Assembly (NCBI GenBank): GCA_946481075.1
Contig: CAMLMC010000001.1
Coordinates: forward strand, 744,001 to 808,000
DNA: 64,000 bases
Origin: an uncultured Alphaproteobacteria bacterium
Lineage (GTDB): Bacteria; Pseudomonadota; Alphaproteobacteria; Micavibrionales; Micavibrionaceae
Direction of reading: 5' to 3'
The notes below the pieces were generated by a model. The model saw nothing but the letters and a program-made list of their open reading frames with translations, did no database searches and was not told the DNA's origin. Both the position numbers and the translations under genes were made by a program. Position 1 is the stretch's first letter. Each line of letters starts with the position of its first letter. Below are positions 50,453 through 59,726 of the stretch, piece after piece.

Positions 50453-53400
50453 CTACACAGCCAGATCGGCCAACTGTTTCATCAGGGCCTGAACACCGGA
50501 AACGCGATCTTTTGTGGTTTCCCAATGCTTTATGGCGACAAGCTTCTGATCCGCTCGAAGTTTGACCGTCCCGCGGGCGGCCGTAAGCCATTCAAGAAGG
50601 CCAGGAAGATTAGGCGGCGAATCTTTATAAAAACCTATGACGGCCCCTTTCGGCCCGGCCTCTACCTTTTCCACCTTGGCGGTTTTACAAAGCAGCTTGA
50701 TACGAACGATATCCAGCAGGTTATCAACCTCTGGCGGGATTTTGCCAAAGCGATCGATCAGTTCGGCGGCAAAGGCCTCGATACCCTGATAATCCTCAAG
50801 GTCTGCGAGGCGGCGATAAAGACTCATGCGCACCCCAAGATCTTCGACATAATTTTCAGGAATCAGAACGGATGTGCCAAGATTGATCGTCGGCGACCAT
50901 GAATCTTCCAGCGCCGCAAGGTCATCGAAATCAACACCGGCACGCGCGGCGGCGACGGCCTCTTCCAACATCTGCTGATACAGCTCGACGCCGACCTCGC
51001 GGATATGGCCGGATTGTTCTTCACCCAGCAGATTGCCCGCGCCGCGAATATCCATGTCGTGGCTGGCCAGTTGGAACCCCGCGCCAAGCGTATCGAGCGT
51101 TTCCAGAACCTCAAGACGTTTTTGCGCCTGCGCGGTCAGCTTGATATTCGGCTGATAGGTCAGATAGGCATAAGCGCGAAGCTTGGAACGGCCAATACGT
51201 CCTCGAATTTGATAAAGCTGTGCAAGGCCGAACATATCGGCGCGGTGAACAACCATCGTGTTCGCGCGCGGGATGTCGATTCCGGATTCAATAATATTGG
51301 TGGCGAGAAGCACATCATACTGCCCCTCATAAAAGGCCGTCATACGGTCTTCAAGGTCAGTCGGGCTCATCTGTCCGTGCGCCGCAATGATTTTCACTTC
51401 GGGCACAAGTTCCTTGAGCGTTTCTTCCACTTCCTGCATGTCGCCAATGCGCGGTACGACATAGAATGTCTGCCCGCCGCGGTAATGTTCTCGCAAAATC
51501 GCCTCGCGAATGACAAGCGGATCGAACGGCAGAACGAAGGTGCGGATGGCGAGCCTGTCCACTGGCGGCGTTGTAATCAATGACAAATCCTTCACGCCCG
51601 TTAAAGACATTTGCAATGTCCGCGGGATAGGCGTTGCGGACAAGGTCAGAACGTGAACATTGGATTTTAGCTCCTTGAGCTGCTCCTTCTGCTTGACACC
51701 GAACCGTTGTTCCTCATCGACGATCACAAGACCAAGATGCGCGAATTTCACGTTTTTGGCCAGCAACGCATGGGTGCCCACTATGATATTGGCGGTGCCA
51801 TCTTCCATCATCTTATGAACGGCTTTCGCGTCCTTGACGCTCACGAGGCGCGATAGCTGCTCCACACGCATGCCCGTTCCGGCAAATCGGTTTGCAAAAT
51901 TTTGATAATGCTGTCGCGCCAATAAAGTTGTAGGAACGATAACGGCCACCTGCACACCCGACATTGCGGCGATATAGGCGGCGCGAAGCGCGACTTCGGT
52001 TTTGCCAAACCCGACATCACCGCAGACGAGCCTGTCCATCGGTTGTTCGCCCGACAAGTCCTGCACCACATCGGAAATGGATTTTAACTGGTCTTCCGTT
52101 TCCTGATACGGGAATTTGGCGACGAACGTGTCGTACATGCCTTTATCGACAGAAAGCTTGTCGGCTTTACGAAGCAATCGTTCGGCAGCAAGCTTGAGCA
52201 AGCCCTCCGCCATGATCATCAAATCCTTTTTGACCTTGGCTTTGCGCGCCTGCCAGCCTGCGCCGCCGAGCTTATCAAGCTGCGTAAAGCCTTCGTCCGA
52301 TCCGAAACGTGACAAAACTTCGATATTTTCGACAGGGACAAAAAGCTTATCCCCGCCGTCATACATAATCTTCAAACAGTCATGCAGAATCCCGCCGGCC
52401 TTTAATGTTTCAAGGCCAAGGAACCGCCCAACACCGTGATCGATGTGTACGACAAGATCGCCTTCATTGAGCGAGGACACTTCGGTCAGGAAATTGTCGG
52501 ATTTTTTCTTGCGCGTGCGGCGGGCCAGACGATCCCCCAGAATATCCTGCTCGGTGAGCACCGCCATATCATCGGCTATGAAGCCATGTTCAAGACCGAT
52601 GATCGCCATGCCATAGTCATTCCGGCCCAGTTTTTTTATCTCGGAAATTTTATCGATATCCTTGACGGATTTAATCCCCGCATGCTCCATCATGCCCTTC
52701 AGGCGATCACGCGATCCTTCCGAATAGGCCGCGATCAGTATTTTGCGCTTTTCGTCGGCAATCTGAACCAAATGCTGGCGCAACGCGCCGAACAAATCGC
52801 CATCGGGCAGGGCGCGGATATCGGCGAAGTCACGTCCCTTACGCGCCCCGCCCTCTTCCACATCTTCTTGCGGCGGCGCGAACGGCATCAACTGCGTTGC
52901 ATTGGCCAAAAGATCATTGAACTCATTCTCGCCTAGATAAAGATGTTCCGGCGGCAAAGGGTGATAGACCGTGCCGGACAACGAAACATCGCTTTCTTTT
53001 CTTTTGCCCTTTTTCTTGAAAGAATCTTCAAGCGTGCGGCGGGCCTCGTAAAAATCCTTCACCTGTATTAATCGCTCATGCGATGATTGAACCGCGTTCT
53101 GGTCAATAGTAACCGATGCACCGGACACGTAATCGAAAACCGTATCAAGCCGGTCGAAAAACAACGGCAACCAATGGTCCATGCCGTTGTAACGACGCCC
53201 CTCGCTCACGGCCTCATAAAGCGGATCGCCGGGCTGGACAGCGCCGAATTGTTCGCGGTATCCCATACGGAATTTCTGGATTGTTTCTTCGGTCAGGAAG
53301 AATTCGGTAACCGGTTTGAGGATAAAATCATCCCTCTTACCTTCCGTCCTCTGCGTGGCAGGATCAAAGGCGCGAATACTTTCCACCTCATCGCCGAACA

Positions 53401-53971
53401 AATCGATCCGCACGGGCAATTCCTCGCCCGGCGCGAACAAATCGATGATACCCCCGCGAATGGCATATTCGCCGTGCTCACGCACCGTGTCTGTCCGCAT
53501 ATAACCATTCGCCGTCAAATAAGTTTGAAGATCGGCGACATTGACACGGCCGCCAACCCGCGCGGAAAATCCTGCCGCTTGCAGCGCCGCCTTCGGCATC
53601 GTGCGCTGTGTTGCGGCGTTCACTGTGGTGATCACAATGCGCGGCAGATACTTCTCATCGCGTTGCCATTCAATCAAACGCGAAAGTGCGGCCATACGGG
53701 CCGCCACGATTTCCGGATTGGGCGATACCCGGTCATAAGGAAGGCAATCCCACGCCGGAAAAACGATCGCCTCGACCTCCGGCGCAAAAAAATCGAGAAG
53801 CTCTTTCAGGCTTGCCGCGCGGTGGTCATCCATCGCGATATGGATAAGGGCCTTGCGGTCACGCGACAGGTCGAGCGCCATACGGGAAAGCACGCGCGCA
53901 TCCTGTCCTTCCGGACATCCGAACATTGGTGTATGGCTAGGCGTCATATCCAGAGGCGCGGGCTTTTGCAT
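50453..53971 (-). CDS. mfd: Transcription-repair coupling factor
   Basis: Mfd removes stalled RNA polymerase and recruits UvrA. The 1172-residue product holds the UvrB-like part (PAWDCLPYDRVSPN near residue 85), the CarD-like polymerase-interaction domain (DLVVHIDHGVGRFLGLE), and two helicase domains with GDVGFGKTEVALRAA (Walker A) and DEEQRFG (Walker B). RIGRSKLRAYAYL and the regulatory C-terminal domain follow. It overlaps the sdhE end by 35 bases; ATG 53947 is an alternative that still overlaps. Confidence 0.97.
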   Translation of the reverse strand: MQKPAPLDMTPSHTPMFGCPEGQDARVLSRMALDLSRDRKALIHIAMDDHRAASLKELLDFFAPEVEAIVFPAWDCLPYDRVSPNPEIVAARMAALSRLIEWQRDEKYLPRIVITTVNAATQRTMPKAALQAAGFSARVGGRVNVADLQTYLTANGYMRTDTVREHGEYAIRGGIIDLFAPGEELPVRIDLFGDEVESIRAFDPATQRTEGKRDDFILKPVTEFFLTEETIQKFRMGYREQFGAVQPGDPLYEAVSEGRRYNGMDHWLPLFFDRLDTVFDYVSGASVTIDQNAVQSSHERLIQVKDFYEARRTLEDSFKKKGKRKESDVSLSGTVYHPLPPEHLYLGENEFNDLLANATQLMPFAPPQEDVEEGGARKGRDFADIRALPDGDLFGALRQHLVQIADEKRKILIAAYSEGSRDRLKGMMEHAGIKSVKDIDKISEIKKLGRNDYGMAIIGLEHGFIADDMAVLTEQDILGDRLARRTRKKKSDNFLTEVSSLNEGDLVVHIDHGVGRFLGLETLKAGGILHDCLKIMYDGGDKLFVPVENIEVLSRFGSDEGFTQLDKLGGAGWQARKAKVKKDLMIMAEGLLKLAAERLLRKADKLSVDKGMYDTFVAKFPYQETEDQLKSISDVVQDLSGEQPMDRLVCGDVGFGKTEVALRAAYIAAMSGVQVAVIVPTTLLARQHYQNFANRFAGTGMRVEQLSRLVSVKDAKAVHKMMEDGTANIIVGTHALLAKNVKFAHLGLVIVDEEQRFGVKQKEQLKELKSNVHVLTLSATPIPRTLQMSLTGVKDLSLITTPPVDRLAIRTFVLPFDPLVIREAILREHYRGGQTFYVVPRIGDMQEVEETLKELVPEVKIIAAHGQMSPTDLEDRMTAFYEGQYDVLLATNIIESGIDIPRANTMVVHRADMFGLAQLYQIRGRIGRSKLRAYAYLTYQPNIKLTAQAQKRLEVLETLDTLGAGFQLASHDMDIRGAGNLLGEEQSGHIREVGVELYQQMLEEAVAAARAGVDFDDLAALEDSWSPTINLGTSVLIPENYVEDLGVRMSLYRRLADLEDYQGIEAFAAELIDRFGKIPPEVDNLLDIVRIKLLCKTAKVEKVEAGPKGAVIGFYKDSPPNLPGLLEWLTAARGTVKLRADQKLVAIKHWETTKDRVSGVQALMKQLADLAV

Positions 53972-54221
53972 AGGTGTGATTCAGCAATTTTTCCAAAACG
54001 GGGTTGATCATGTTGGCGGGGGCCTGCTTTTGCCCCGACACCCAGTCATAAACATCCGGATCGGGGGTTTGCAACAATTCCTCATAGATATCGAGTTCGG
54101 CGATACTCATCTCCGGCACGTGCTCATCGGCAAAAGACCCCATCAAAAGGTCCATTTCCCGCGTTCCACGGTGCCATGACCGGAAAATAAGGCGTTTTCG
54201 TCTGTTTTCAATATCATCCAT
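53937..54221 (-). CDS. sdhE: FAD assembly factor SdhE (succinate dehydrogenase)
   Basis: SdhE helps attach FAD covalently to SdhA. The 94-residue product has the key R-G-x-x-E motif (R18, G19, E22 in HRGTREMD), MDLLMGSFAD and LLQTPDPDVYDWVSG, all typical. The start at 54221 (MDDIENRRKRLIF) follows homologues; 12 extra residues upstream are unlikely. It overlaps mfd and is divergent from recG. The sdhCDAB genes are not in the window. Confidence 0.93.
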   Translation of the reverse strand: MDDIENRRKRLIFRSWHRGTREMDLLMGSFADEHVPEMSIAELDIYEELLQTPDPDVYDWVSGQKQAPANMINPVLEKLLNHTYAKARASGYDA

Positions 54222-54285
54222 GTGGCTTTTGTAGCCGATTTGGACCGCGCTTGTCATCCCCCTCGCCGCCGTTTATGACTTATAT

Positions 54286-56373
54286 ATGCCGCGTCCCTTT
54301 GCCTTAGACCCGCTGTTTCGATCCCTGACCGTCCTGCCGGGCGTCGGGCCGAAAAACCTGCGGCTTTTTGAAAATCTATTGGGCGGCGGCAAAATCCTCG
54401 ATCTTTTGTGGCATAAACCGGTCGATTTCGTTGACCGCAGCTATGCCCCCAAAATCAACGACGCGCTCGATGGAAAAATCTGCACGATCGAGGTCTTCGT
54501 CAACAAGCATTTCCCCTCGGCGAAACGCGGTCTTCCTTATAAGGTCTGGGTGACGGACGACACAGGCGCGATGAACCTTGTTTTCTTCAACGCCAATCGT
54601 GACTGGCTGGAAAAACAACTGCCTGTCAACGAAAAGCGGGTCATCAGCGGACGTATGGAAATTTTTCAGGGCAATCGTCAGATCGTGCATCCCGATTTTA
54701 TCGTGACGCCCAACAACCGCGACACGATTGAATCTGTGGAACCTATTTATCCCCTCACAGCGGGCCTCACCAACAAAACGGTGCGCAAGGCCATACAGGG
54801 AAGCCTTGTCATGCTGCCCGATCTACCGGAATGGCAGGACGCCGCCTTTAAAAAACGCAATCAATGGCCGGACTGGAAAGATGCCGTTCAGCAGCTGCAT
54901 AACCTTAAAGATGCATCGGATTTATCGCCCCATCACCCTGCCCGTGCGCGGCTGGCCTATGATGAGTTTCTGGCGAACCAACTGGCGCTTGGCATAGTCC
55001 GGAACAAGCAAAAGAAACAAAATGGCCGCGCCTGGAAACCGACCGGCAAACTTCATGAACGGTTGGAAAAGGCGCTCCCGTTTAAACTCACCAATGCCCA
55101 GAACCGCGCCCTATCGGAAATAGACGGCGACATGAAGGCGCCGCTCCGCATGCTCCGCCTGCTTCAGGGTGATGTCGGGAGCGGTAAAACCGTGGTCGCC
55201 GCCATGGCGATGCTGAATGTGATTGAATGCGGCGCACAGGCGGCCATCATGGCGCCGACGGAAATTCTGGCGCGTCAGCACGCGCTGAGTTTTGGGCCAT
55301 GGCTGGAAGCGGCAGGCGTCAATTTCATTTGCCTGACGGGCCGTGACAAAGGCAAGGCCCGCGCCGAACTGCTCGCGCAAATCGCCGATGGGCGGGCGCA
55401 GGTTGTTATTGGCACACATGCACTCTTTCAGGATGAAGTGGAATTCCATGATCTTGGCCTCGCCGTCATCGACGAACAACACCGCTTTGGCGTGCATCAA
55501 CGTTTGAAACTCTCCACAAAAGGGCGCGGCACCGATGTGCTCGTCATGACGGCAACGCCCATTCCGCGCACGCTCACTCTCACCGCTTATGGTGATATGG
55601 ATGTATCCCGGCTTGACGAAAAGCCACCGGGCAGAAAACCGGTCGATACGCGCCTTGTACCGCTTGGTAAAAAGGATGACATGATCGCCGGTATCGGCCG
55701 CCAAATCGAAAACGGTGACCGCGTCTATTGGGTTTGTCCGCTCGTTGAAGAAAGCGAAGTCCTCGATCTGCAAGCGGCGGAAGAACGCTATGATATTCTA
55801 AAAGACCGCTTCGGCGATATTGTCGGTCTGGTCCACGGTAAAATGAAGCCGGCGGAAAAAGACGTTGTAATGGAACAGTTTGCAAGCGGCGTTCTTAAAA
55901 TTCTGGTGGCGACCACGGTCATTGAAGTCGGCGTAAACGTCCCCGAAGCCACCGTGATGGTTATAGAACATGCCGAGCGCTTCGGACTGGCCCAGCTTCA
56001 TCAATTGCGGGGAAGAGTCGGACGCGGTGGAACCAAATCCTATTGTTTTTTGTTATACGGTGAGAATCTATCAATGGCTGGTAAGGAACGACTAAAAATC
56101 ATGCGTGAAACGGAAGATGGCTTTGTCATAGCCGAAAAAGATCTTGAACTGCGTGGCGGCGGTGAAATTCTTGGCACCCGTCAAAGCGGCCTGCCGGAAT
56201 TCAAACTTGGCGATCTTGCGGCCCACGGTGATCTTCTCGCCACCGCACGTGATGATACAAAACTGATACTTTCCAAAGACCCCGAACTTGAATCCACACG
56301 GGGCAGTGCGTTAAAATCCCTGCTTTATTTGTTCGAGCAGGATCAGGCAATCGCGAATCTTCGCGCGGGCTAA
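54286..56373 (+). CDS. recG: ATP-dependent DNA helicase RecG
   Basis: RecG remodels stalled forks and Holliday junctions. The 695-residue product has the OB-fold wedge domain (around residues 65-150), Walker A GDVGSGKTVVAAMAM, Walker B DEQHRFGV, TATPIPRTL, and the C-terminal RGRVGRGG motif that contacts DNA. It starts 65 bases from the divergent sdhE-mfd pair. Confidence 0.97.
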   Translation: MPRPFALDPLFRSLTVLPGVGPKNLRLFENLLGGGKILDLLWHKPVDFVDRSYAPKINDALDGKICTIEVFVNKHFPSAKRGLPYKVWVTDDTGAMNLVFFNANRDWLEKQLPVNEKRVISGRMEIFQGNRQIVHPDFIVTPNNRDTIESVEPIYPLTAGLTNKTVRKAIQGSLVMLPDLPEWQDAAFKKRNQWPDWKDAVQQLHNLKDASDLSPHHPARARLAYDEFLANQLALGIVRNKQKKQNGRAWKPTGKLHERLEKALPFKLTNAQNRALSEIDGDMKAPLRMLRLLQGDVGSGKTVVAAMAMLNVIECGAQAAIMAPTEILARQHALSFGPWLEAAGVNFICLTGRDKGKARAELLAQIADGRAQVVIGTHALFQDEVEFHDLGLAVIDEQHRFGVHQRLKLSTKGRGTDVLVMTATPIPRTLTLTAYGDMDVSRLDEKPPGRKPVDTRLVPLGKKDDMIAGIGRQIENGDRVYWVCPLVEESEVLDLQAAEERYDILKDRFGDIVGLVHGKMKPAEKDVVMEQFASGVLKILVATTVIEVGVNVPEATVMVIEHAERFGLAQLHQLRGRVGRGGTKSYCFLLYGENLSMAGKERLKIMRETEDGFVIAEKDLELRGGGEILGTRQSGLPEFKLGDLAAHGDLLATARDDTKLILSKDPELESTRGSALKSLLYLFEQDQAIANLRAG

Positions 56374-56466
56374 ACCACCCAAATTTGCATTTTATTTTTC
56401 AAAATTGATAGTTTTACAACGCGCGGCCTCATTAACGGCTCATTTTCTATATAAGAGGGACGAAAC

Positions 56467-59046
56467 ATGGAAAGCGGCATCGATAACGTTATTGATGATA
56501 ATATGGAAGACAAAGGCATATGGATCACCAACAATGCCCGCGATGAAATTCTTGAACAGGACAATCCCGAGGCCTTGAAGCAGCGTTACGACGCAATTTA
56601 CGATCTCTGGAAATTCCGCCATTCTGACTTTGCCAAGGCAGACCCGGAAAGGCCGTTCTGGGAGCGCTTCAACCCATGGCGCAAAAAAGAAAGCCCCGAA
56701 CAACGGGAAGAACGTATGCGCAAATCTGTCCATTCCTTTCTGGACACGATGGTAAAGGCATATTCCACCAATCATACATCTTTTGATTTTGATCACATTT
56801 TGCAGGGTTTTGAGACGCAAGACGATTCATCGGACCATCTCAGCGACATTGTTTATAGCCGCTTTGTCGATTTCCACCGAATGGACAAAAACAAGGTAAA
56901 AATTGCCGTTAAAGAAGGCGCGGTGGAATATGATAATGGCCGCTTGGTTTATTCGGTCTCTCCAACCAAAGTTGAAATGAGAGCGGCGCGCCCTGATCAA
57001 ACAATAGAAATTTCATGGGCAGACGCGTTCCGTATGGCGGATGATGCCTTGGCCAATGGCAAGAACTTACCCCCCAACACCATGTATTTGCGTGGGTCGG
57101 AGGCAAACCGCGCCAAGCTGGAGGCGGCCCTCCATATCAGAACGGAAAGCTGGAGCGCGGATCGAAAACCGAAAATTGAAGGGAGTATTGGCGTCTTTAG
57201 TCCCGGAAAAATCTTTGCGCTTGGTGGAAGAGGAAAATCCGACCCCTATGGCGTACTGGATGAGGCACGAGATTTCATAAGAGAAGCGAAGAAAAACGGA
57301 ACGCCGCTTTATCCGCCCGGACTTGGGAACAATTTCGCTCCCCTGCATGAGATGATCAGCAACAACTGGGAAGAACGGCAGGCGCAGAATATCCCCTCCT
57401 CCAATCCGGAATTGGAAGCGAAGCTCGAAGATATGCTGGCTGTGTCTAACCCCGATATAGAGGCCGATGCCCATATGCGGGAATATGCCGCGTTCAAAGC
57501 CAATCAGGAACAGATAACGGCAGAACCAACCGTTGAAGAATCAGAAGCGCATGTCAACAACGCGATTGAAACCCTTGACCGCGCGGCGGACGATATTGAA
57601 ACTTCACTCACCCCGTCCGAACCTGCGATGGAGAATGAAGAAACAACCGATCCGGTCGCGGCCACCGTTTCTGCTTCGGAAAACGCACTGGAAACCCGCC
57701 GGGATCAACTCGGCCCTTACGAAGAAATCGGCGAAACAGTGGGCGGCGAAAAAATATTCGCATTCCGCCAACCGGTCGATCCCAACGGGTCGGATGCTGA
57801 TGCTATGGAAGAATTCTTCTTCACGGATGATGGGAACAATGTTCGTATTGTTAAACTGGTTCATGCCGGAAATGTCTTTTATGCAGACAGTGATCCGGAC
57901 ATGCAATTCGTATCCTACGAAGATATGATCAGGAAGTACGAAGAAGAGACAAACCAGTCTCTCAAAGAAATTAATCCTGACCTTCTTGAAGCCTATAACT
58001 GGCAGGGTGATTTCGTGGATGGTGCAACAGAAGACACAAAAACATCGCAACATGAAGCGGGAACTTCTTCCCCCGTTGTCTGGTATCACCCCAAAGGACA
58101 ACCGAAAGACGTTCAACAAGACGCCGCAAACGATGTGATTGATTCTGGTGACATCAACGGAATCATTGCCGAACAGGGCCGCCGCATGATGGATGAAATC
58201 AATGCCTCCGGCCCGGTCACCCATATCGGCGATGATGCGACCTATCGCCAGATTGTCGATATCATCGTGCGTCGTCCGGAAATTTTCCATGACCGGAAGA
58301 AACGTCATCTGGATAAATTGCTGGATACGGTGAACAGCGCCGCGCATCAGGATAATCCATATCAAGCGCCCTTGGTCATGGATAACGCTCTTCTGGCCGC
58401 GCGCCTGGAAGCGGACGGCCTGATCCAGACCCGTGAATATCATGAACGCGGCAAGGCGTATCGCGGCGTGGCAAAAGTCGCATCGTACGACAACTTCGTG
58501 CCGGTGTATGAGAATGACAGGCTGACCTATAAGGAAGATCCGGTCTATAAGGCCCTGACACAGGACATCCTGAATGCGCCGGGAGAATGGAAAGGCAAAA
58601 GCTATGCCGATATTGCGGCCCGCGTAACCCATTACCGTGAGGAATTGAAATGGACCCGCATGATGGAAGAAAAGGATATGACCAAGAAATTCTGGTCTGA
58701 CCTGAAAACCAGCGGGATCATCGCGGTATCGAATAATACGCTGAAGGCGGAAATCACCAACGTGGCGGATTCGCTATTGAACACAACACGCTTTGGCAGC
58801 TTGCGCCGTGAATTCAATAAGGCGTCCGGCTTCACGTCCCCCGAACGCGCGCTGGAACTACAGGCGCAACGTGAAGCGGAACGCGAGGCAGAGGCCAAGG
58901 AAAAAGAGAAGGAAAACCGGAAGAAACGCACACCGCTGGCCGAACAAATGGTGCAAGCGGCGAATGTGCCCGTTGCCCTTCCTCTGGTCAGGCATCAGCA
59001 AGGTCCCTATGCGATGGGTGATTTCCCCAGCGCGGCTATGAAATAG
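56467..59046 (+). CDS. Large protein of unknown function, possible LPD7-like region
   Basis: The product has 859 residues, no signal peptide or membrane segment, and mostly acidic, charged sequence. Around residues 135-275 the layout (AVEYDNGRLVYSVSPTKV, SWADAFRMADDAL, YLRGSEANRAKLEAAL, then GVFSPGKIFALGGRG) recalls the LPD7-type large polyvalent domain found in conjugative relaxases and phage proteins. This is only a visual similarity. The middle is low complexity with E/D/T, and the C-terminus (about 770-859) is a basic, helical tail ending in DFPSAAMK. Nothing else in the neighbourhood is mobile. It may be an accessory gene or an effector-like protein; the function is unknown. Confidence 0.65.
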   Translation: MESGIDNVIDDNMEDKGIWITNNARDEILEQDNPEALKQRYDAIYDLWKFRHSDFAKADPERPFWERFNPWRKKESPEQREERMRKSVHSFLDTMVKAYSTNHTSFDFDHILQGFETQDDSSDHLSDIVYSRFVDFHRMDKNKVKIAVKEGAVEYDNGRLVYSVSPTKVEMRAARPDQTIEISWADAFRMADDALANGKNLPPNTMYLRGSEANRAKLEAALHIRTESWSADRKPKIEGSIGVFSPGKIFALGGRGKSDPYGVLDEARDFIREAKKNGTPLYPPGLGNNFAPLHEMISNNWEERQAQNIPSSNPELEAKLEDMLAVSNPDIEADAHMREYAAFKANQEQITAEPTVEESEAHVNNAIETLDRAADDIETSLTPSEPAMENEETTDPVAATVSASENALETRRDQLGPYEEIGETVGGEKIFAFRQPVDPNGSDADAMEEFFFTDDGNNVRIVKLVHAGNVFYADSDPDMQFVSYEDMIRKYEEETNQSLKEINPDLLEAYNWQGDFVDGATEDTKTSQHEAGTSSPVVWYHPKGQPKDVQQDAANDVIDSGDINGIIAEQGRRMMDEINASGPVTHIGDDATYRQIVDIIVRRPEIFHDRKKRHLDKLLDTVNSAAHQDNPYQAPLVMDNALLAARLEADGLIQTREYHERGKAYRGVAKVASYDNFVPVYENDRLTYKEDPVYKALTQDILNAPGEWKGKSYADIAARVTHYREELKWTRMMEEKDMTKKFWSDLKTSGIIAVSNNTLKAEITNVADSLLNTTRFGSLRREFNKASGFTSPERALELQAQREAEREAEAKEKEKENRKKRTPLAEQMVQAANVPVALPLVRHQQGPYAMGDFPSAAMK

Positions 59047-59053
59047 GAAATGG

Positions 59054-59725
59054 TTATGCTTTCGGCGGGGGCACGATAATCCCGCCGGAAGCGATCAGCT
59101 TCACCGCCTCCTCCACCGACATCGAAAGATAGACGACATCGCTCTTGGGCACGAAAACCAAAAAGCCCGCCGTGGTCGGCGTCACGGGTATGTAGACGTT
59201 CAAAACTTCACTTCCCCCGCCCACATTTTGAATTTCACCTTGTGTTACACCGGTTACAAAACCGATGGTCCACGACCGCGGGTGTGGGTATTGAATAAGC
59301 ACAACTTCGCGAAAGGCCGTGGATTGCGTACCGATGGTGAGTTCGAACACCTGCTTGATCGCATTATAGATCATATTGACGACCGGCATACGCCCGACAA
59401 TCCATTCCGACGCGCGGATCAGCATACGCCCGAGAAAATTACGCGCGAACCACCCGACAAGGATAAAGAAAACGATCGTGATAATCAGGCCGATCCCGGG
59501 AATTTCGAATAAAACCATCCGGTTGGGGTTGTATTCTTCCGGAACGAGGCCTGCGATAAAACGGTCGACGAAGGTCAGGAACCACCACGCGCTCCACAAA
59601 GTGATCGTGATCGGGGCCGTCACGACGATGCCTGTCAGAAGATAACTGCGAAGCCGCGCAGCAAGCCTTTTGGCGGGTTGTACCGCCTCTTCGACATCAT
59701 CGCGAATGCCCTCTGGCTTTGCCAT
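59054..59725 (-). CDS. DUF502 family membrane protein
   Basis: The product has 223 residues with two membrane helices (YLLTGIVVTAPITITLWSAWWF and PGIGLIITIVFFILVGWFA), then a cytosolic part with MPVVNMIYNAIKQV, VVLIQYPHPRSWTIGFVTG and VNVYIPVTPTTAGFLVFVP, the DUF502 signature. The function is not known; it is coupled in genomes to envelope or division genes. It follows glyS by one base on the same strand. Confidence 0.92.
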   Translation of the reverse strand: MAKPEGIRDDVEEAVQPAKRLAARLRSYLLTGIVVTAPITITLWSAWWFLTFVDRFIAGLVPEEYNPNRMVLFEIPGIGLIITIVFFILVGWFARNFLGRMLIRASEWIVGRMPVVNMIYNAIKQVFELTIGTQSTAFREVVLIQYPHPRSWTIGFVTGVTQGEIQNVGGGSEVLNVYIPVTPTTAGFLVFVPKSDVVYLSMSVEEAVKLIASGGIIVPPPKA

Positions 59726-59726
59726 G

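Noticed and set aside
53087..54007. 306-codon plus-strand ORF
   Set aside because: Antisense to mfd, with no family signature.
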